From Bifidobacterium pullorum subsp. gallinarum (lineage in GTDB: Bacteria > Actinomycetota > Actinomycetes > Actinomycetales > Bifidobacteriaceae): a DNA stretch of 64,000 bases. This document shows, piece by piece, positions 60,526 to 64,000 of this stretch. The stretch is taken from contig NZ_JGYX01000001.1 of assembly GCF_000741215.1 (NCBI RefSeq), forward strand, positions 434,001-498,000. The letters are read 5' to 3'. Position 1 is the first letter of the stretch, and every line of letters begins with the position of its first letter. The translations under genes were made by a program, and so were the position numbers. Under the pieces are notes generated by a model that saw only the letters and a list, made by a program, of their open reading frames with translations, made no database searches and was not told the origin of the DNA.

Positions 60526-60990
60526 GTGAAGGCGAAACCGGAGAAATACGAGCGCGGCACCCGCAGCTACACCATGTCGCATATCCGCGGCAAGGACACC
60601 TCGATCGAGGTGATGGTGCGCCGGTACCTGTTCTCTCGCGGGCTGCGGTTCCGCAAGAACGACAAGCGCTATCCGGGCCATCCGGACATCGTGCTACCGA
60701 AGTGGCATACCGTGGTGTTCGTCAACGGCTGCTTCTGGCATATGCACGAAGGCTGCACCAAGCATTCGATGCCGAAAAGCAATGTGGAATTCTGGTCGGC
60801 CAAGCTGCTGCGTAACCGCGAACGCGACCGTGCGCAGCATGCCGCATTGGAGGCGATGGGTTGGCGCGTCATCGTGGTCTGGGAGTGCGAGCTGGCCAAG
60901 CCGGTGCGGCAGGAACGGCTTGAACGGCTCTACACCCAGATCGTCGGCGGGGACGCGGCACCGGCGGTGCCGTCGGATACAGCGAGTTGA
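60526..60990 (+). CDS. vsr: Very short patch repair endonuclease Vsr
   Basis: Endonuclease of 154 residues that nicks at T:G mismatches left by deamination of 5-methylcytosine. The family motifs MSHIRGKDTSIEV, HPDIVLPKW (catalytic Asp) and FVNGCFWHMHEGC with the zinc-binding residues are intact. It starts at GTG. GATAAT at 60512-60517 ends eight bases before it, so the message may be leaderless. Normally the gene is beside a cytosine-5 methyltransferase; none is in this window. Confidence 0.93.
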   Translation: MKAKPEKYERGTRSYTMSHIRGKDTSIEVMVRRYLFSRGLRFRKNDKRYPGHPDIVLPKWHTVVFVNGCFWHMHEGCTKHSMPKSNVEFWSAKLLRNRERDRAQHAALEAMGWRVIVVWECELAKPVRQERLERLYTQIVGGDAAPAVPSDTAS

Positions 60991-61086
60991 TGCAGTGCGC
61001 CGTGCCCCGGTTTCGCGGCATAACGGTTCCGGAATGTGATTCCCTTCCTACGCTGACAACGTTTGCAACGTGTAACGTCATGTCCC

Positions 61087-62058
61087 ATGGTCAATCCTGA
61101 ATTTCCCGCCACGCGCCTGGGCGTGTTGGACATCGGCTCGAACACCGTTCATATGATCATCGTCGACGCGGCGCCGGGCGCCCGACCCGATCCCGAAGCC
61201 AGCGTCAAAACCACCGTGCGCCTGATGCAGTATCTCGAAGAGGACGGCTCCATCAGCAAGGATGGCGTGCAGGCCCTGCTCGCGGCGGTGGACGCCGGCA
61301 TGAAACTCGCCGAGGAGAGCAAGGTCAGCCAGATCCTGGCCATGGCCACATCCGCCCTGCGCGAGGCGCCGAACGGCACCCGTATCCTGGGACAGATCGA
61401 GGATCGCATCGGTCAGGGCGTGACCGTGCTGTCCGGCGTCGACGAGGCGCGTCTGACATTCCTGGCCGCACGCCGCTGGTACGGTTGGGATTCCGGTCGA
61501 CTGCTGCTGATGGACATCGGCGGCGGCTCGCTGGAGGTGGCGATGGGCTCCGACGAGGACCCGAACGTGGCGATCAGCGTGCCCGCCGGCGCGGGTCGCG
61601 TGACCAAAGAGTTCCTGCCGGCGGACGGCACCGCCACCCCCGAACAGCTGGAGGCCGCGCATAAGGGCGTGCGCAGGATCATCCAGCCGATTGTGGACGA
61701 ATTCCCCAAGTCCAAGGTGCCCAACCATGCGGTCGGCACCTCGAAGACCTTCCGCTCGTTGGCGCGTCTGGCGGGCGTCATGCTGCGCCAGTCCGGCCGC
61801 GTGGACAGCTGGATCATGACCCGCGACCAGTTGGAGGATTGGCTGCCGCGTCTGGCCGCCATCAGCCCCGACCAGCGTGTGGCGCTGCCCGGCATCACGC
61901 CCGAGCGCACGTTGCAGATCGTCGGTGGCGGCGTTGTGGCCGACGAGATCATGAAGGCGCTGGACGTGGACGAGATCGAGATCTGCCCGTGGGCGCTGCG
62001 TGAGGGTGCGATCCTGCGCTGGATGGACCAGTTCGGCCGCACCCGCCGCGGTTTCTGA
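61087..62058 (+). CDS. Exopolyphosphatase / guanosine pentaphosphatase family protein
   Basis: Ppx/GppA phosphatase of 323 residues, an ASKHA-fold enzyme that degrades polyphosphate or pppGpp. Motifs: LDIGSNTVHMIIVD at the N-terminus and MDIGGGSLEV in the middle, the two phosphate-binding loops. It is the short form without the C-terminal HD-like part of E. coli Ppx, as usual in actinobacteria. The ATG at 61087 has no clear ribosome-binding site. A hairpin with TTTT lies about 95 bases after the stop. Confidence 0.9.
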   Translation: MVNPEFPATRLGVLDIGSNTVHMIIVDAAPGARPDPEASVKTTVRLMQYLEEDGSISKDGVQALLAAVDAGMKLAEESKVSQILAMATSALREAPNGTRILGQIEDRIGQGVTVLSGVDEARLTFLAARRWYGWDSGRLLLMDIGGGSLEVAMGSDEDPNVAISVPAGAGRVTKEFLPADGTATPEQLEAAHKGVRRIIQPIVDEFPKSKVPNHAVGTSKTFRSLARLAGVMLRQSGRVDSWIMTRDQLEDWLPRLAAISPDQRVALPGITPERTLQIVGGGVVADEIMKALDVDEIEICPWALREGAILRWMDQFGRTRRGF

Positions 62059-62152
62059 TTCCTTGATGCCTTCCCGATGCATCTCGGACGGCGAAAGTGC
62101 CGTTAATGTTCGCCTGGTGAATTGTCGTCCGGGGTATGTTGTCTCGCCCGCG

Positions 62153-62250
62153 GTTGTTTATTGATACACTTTTGCCGTTCTTGTCAAAAGTGTATCAATA
62201 AACAACTTTTATGGATACACTTTTGGTGTTTCGGGCAATTGTGTATCAAT
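62153..62250. repeat. Alternating repeat of GTGTATCAAT with a 22-bp-stem hairpin
   Basis: Four copies of the 10-mer GTGTATCAAT alternate in direction: ATTGATACAC at 62160, GTGTATCAAT at 62190, ATGGATACAC at 62211 (one change) and GTGTATCAAT at 62241. The first two belong to a perfect 22-bp inverted repeat (62153-62174 with 62185-62206) followed by TTTT, which may terminate ppx. It lies in the 300-base gap between ppx and the tRNA gene; the rest of the gap shows nothing. Confidence 0.7.
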
Positions 62251-62357
62251 ACATGATGTCGAAAGGGTACGTGCGGCAGTATTAATGTGCGATTGGCCGT
62301 GGCCGGTTGCTTTGATTGCACGACTACGCGGTCTGCGGCCTATTCTGAGGTCATTTG

Positions 62358-62430
62358 TGCCCGAGACGCGATTCGAACGCGCGACACCCGCTTTAGGAGA
62401 GCGGTGCTCTATCCACTGAGCTACCCGGGC
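62358..62430 (-). tRNA. tRNA-Arg (anticodon CCT)
   Basis: On the minus strand the cloverleaf is complete over 73 bases: acceptor GCCCGGG pairing with CTCGGGC (one G-T pair), D arm beginning TAGCTCAG, anticodon stem CCGCT/AGCGG with loop CTCCTAA, and T arm with GTTCGAATC. The anticodon CCT reads AGG. CCA is not encoded. The alternating repeat lies beyond its 3' end. Confidence 0.95.
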
Positions 62431-62607
62431 AGCACCAACCCAGTATACAAGCATCCCGGTATTCCGCGTGCCGATTTGTGGTGTTGCGGCGATAGCGGAG
62501 CCGGGATACCGTACTGGATCGGGTGATGTACAGGCTTATGCGTTGCGGTTGCGGCGGCATCCAGCTGCTTCTCGGGCGCGGCCGCTGTAGGTGTTGCGCT
62601 AGACGAT

Positions 62608-63315
62608 TCAGGCCGATATGACGGGAATACGCACGTCGTATGCCGACGTGGGTACCGACGTCACGCGTTGTTCGGCAAAGGCGACGCCGACAACCGTCGC
62701 ATCCGGCGAGGCGAGCGGCAGTGCGCGGTCGTAGTTGCCGCCGCCGTAGCCCAGTCGATTGCCGTCGTCGTCGAAGGCCACCAGCGGGACCACGAACGCG
62801 TCGATGTCGGGGATCGGCGCGGCGGGGAACGTCGCCATCCACGGTTCATCCGCGCTGTGCGAACGGATGGGTTTCGCGGCGAATAGGGAAGCTGCCTCGT
62901 CGAGCCGGTGGGCGGGAACCTCTAGGAACCGCATCGTGGCGACCGGGCGCTGCGACGGGTGCGTTTGCGACGTGCGTACCATGCAGGGCAACGCCAGCCG
63001 CCATCCGCGCACGACTATCCCTGCGATGATCGGCCGCGTATCGACCTCGCTGCCGAACGACCAGAATGCGGCGACGATGGGTGTCTTGGATGGGGGCGTC
63101 GGGCATGGTGCCGCGGCCGGCGTGTCCTGTTCGCCGTCTCCGTCGGGGTGGGCGAGTCGTTCATCGAGATAATCCAACGCCACCGTGGCGATACGGTCGC
63201 TTTTCGCGGCACGCAATTCCTGGGGCATCGCATCCCTGCAGGCTAGTGTTATCTGTCTGATTGCGGTCTTCTGCGTCTGTATGGCGTCGTGTGCGGCATC
63301 GACCATGGCGCTCAC
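62608..63315 (-). CDS. 5-formyltetrahydrofolate cyclo-ligase
   Basis: ATP-dependent enzyme converting 5-formyl- to 5,10-methenyltetrahydrofolate, 235 residues. The family signature is seen near the C-terminus (FDDDGNRLGYGGGNYDRAL). It starts with GTG whose bases overlap the stop of the upstream small gene (GTGA on the minus strand), indicating coupled translation. A Pro/Thr-rich insertion of about 20 residues follows LAHPDGDGEQ. Sometimes named fau or ygfA in other genera. Confidence 0.9.
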   Translation of the reverse strand: MSAMVDAAHDAIQTQKTAIRQITLACRDAMPQELRAAKSDRIATVALDYLDERLAHPDGDGEQDTPAAAPCPTPPSKTPIVAAFWSFGSEVDTRPIIAGIVVRGWRLALPCMVRTSQTHPSQRPVATMRFLEVPAHRLDEAASLFAAKPIRSHSADEPWMATFPAAPIPDIDAFVVPLVAFDDDGNRLGYGGGNYDRALPLASPDATVVGVAFAEQRVTSVPTSAYDVRIPVISA

Positions 63316-63545
63316 CCGGTGACGAGTGTGTAGATGGCGTATCCGAGGAATCCGACGGAGAAAATCAGCAGAAACGTACCCATAACGCGCATCACGGCCA
63401 GATAGAGGTCGGTCGGCTCCCCGCCTTTGACTTCAAGGAAATGCTCGATCTTCCACAACCATTCGGGTTTGCCAATCATGAGCAGGGAGAGTGCGATCAA
63501 GAACACCAATAGGAGTAGCGTCTTAATCCATTCGGATCCGGTCAT
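63312..63545 (-). CDS. Small two-helix membrane protein
   Basis: Protein of 77 residues with two membrane segments (about residues 8-25 and 51-74) joined by a polar loop with KPEWLWKIEHFLEVKGG. GGAGG stands six bases before the ATG. It is the first gene of a coupled pair with the cyclo-ligase (four-base overlap). I do not assign a function. A TATACT-type -10 lies on the minus strand near 63587-63592, within an alternating TA stretch. Confidence 0.8.
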   Translation of the reverse strand: MTGSEWIKTLLLLVFLIALSLLMIGKPEWLWKIEHFLEVKGGEPTDLYLAVMRVMGTFLLIFSVGFLGYAIYTLVTG

Positions 63546-63646
63546 ATTCCCTCCTCTTCCCTCTTCGCTGAGCGTACGACCTCAGTATATATATACGCTG
63601 AATTCGTGGCGTTGGCGCGATGTTTTCCGTAATGGTTGAGCGCGGA

Positions 63647-63688
63647 GCCGTGCCGGTCGGCGTTCGTACGAAGCCGGGCCGGCACGGC
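63647..63688 (-). terminator. Long hairpin after the unidentified gene at the window end
   Basis: A 10-bp outer stem (63647-63656 with 63679-63688) continues through a bulge into a second stem closing on TTCGTACGAA. It lies 28 bases after the stop of the minus-strand gene ending at 63716 and probably terminates it. There is no T-tract in that direction. Confidence 0.5.
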
Positions 63689-63715
63689 ACATGTCGGGCG
63701 GATGGAGCGCCGCGC

Positions 63716-64000
63716 TTAGCGGCGGCCCGACAGCCCGATGCCGCACATCTCGTCGTCCTGCTCGACGGCTCGGGCCAGGTGCAGCTGCGGCACGCCCGAT
63801 GCAACCGGTATCGGCGCGACGGGCGCCGCATCGCCTTCGGCGGAGGGTTCGGCGGTGTCCACGTCGTCCCGGTCGGGGTCTGCGGGGGAGCGGCCATCGG
63901 CGTTCCCGCCGGTCGCCCCGGCGAGCCCGCGGTAGGCGTCGAGGTCGAGCTGACGTTCGCTCGCCGCGACGATTACCGCGGTGTTGGCGGCACCGGCCAC
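63716..64000 (-). CDS. C-terminal part of an unidentified protein (runs off the window)
   Basis: The minus-strand frame is open to the window edge and encodes 94 residues. After a short conventional stretch (ANTAVIVAASERQLDLDAYRGL) it becomes an acidic, Ala/Asp/Pro-rich tail, then ends in QLHLARAVEQDDEMCGIGLSGRR. The start is outside the window. The tail is low in complexity, so the family cannot be named from it. A hairpin after the stop supports it being a real 3' end. Confidence 0.5.
   Translation of the reverse strand: MAGAANTAVIVAASERQLDLDAYRGLAGATGGNADGRSPADPDRDDVDTAEPSAEGDAAPVAPIPVASGVPQLHLARAVEQDDEMCGIGLSGRR

Noticed and set aside
62153-62250. Integrated element boundary at tRNA-Arg
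   Set aside because: The repeats do not match the tRNA 3' end and there is no integrase; I report the element only as an unexplained repeat.

Overview
The window looks like a chromosomal segment of a high-GC Bifidobacterium. The basis is the actinobacterial gene content (an AdnAB-type helicase-nuclease pair, RpoB and RpoC of bifidobacterial type, ATGA/GTGA gene overlaps) and a sugar-transport locus built like those of the genus. Species cannot be assigned from this view. I see no insertion sequence, prophage or CRISPR array.

Layout. 1-9.75 kb: the 3' part of mutY, a small membrane protein, then rpoB and rpoC with a stem-loop between them and a terminator behind. 9.8-20.5 kb: a six-gene overlapping operon with a Ser/Thr kinase, a 1492-residue membrane protein with Ig-like repeats, two bacterial-PH (DUF304) membrane proteins, a zinc-ribbon protein whose beta-lactamase fold has lost its catalytic residues, and an apparently intact beta-lactamase-fold enzyme. 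20.6-28.6 kb: two large UvrD-type helicase-nucleases (AdnA/AdnB-like) behind a perfect 22-bp palindrome. 28.7-46.8 kb: housekeeping genes (dapB, dapA, RNase J, pepN, glmM, def, mazG) mixed with nucleic-acid enzymes: a DEAH helicase that seems membrane-anchored, a DEDDh exonuclease and a SWIM/SNF2 helicase.

47-58 kb is the accessory highlight: a locus for fructose-containing oligosaccharides. It has a GH172 (DUF2961) enzyme, a lipoprotein binding protein, two permeases without an ATPase, a YesL/DUF624 membrane protein, an atypical GH32, a LacI repressor and a canonical GH32. The same 14-bp operator-like sequence lies inside the promoter of the transporter operon and upstream of the second GH32, so the two units are probably one regulon under the local LacI protein. 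All three glycosidases lack signal peptides, so the likely route is import of intact oligosaccharide followed by breakdown in the cytoplasm.

58-64 kb: a zinc-ribbon membrane protein, a convergent Gfo/Idh oxidoreductase, a Vsr endonuclease without a methyltransferase nearby, a Ppx/GppA phosphatase, an intergenic alternating repeat, tRNA-Arg(CCT), a 5-formyltetrahydrofolate cyclo-ligase coupled to a small membrane protein, and the 3' end of an unidentified gene.

Several genes (1035, 20643, 42218, 60526) have a TANNNT-type -10 box only 6-8 bases before the start codon and no Shine-Dalgarno sequence, which suggests leaderless transcripts.
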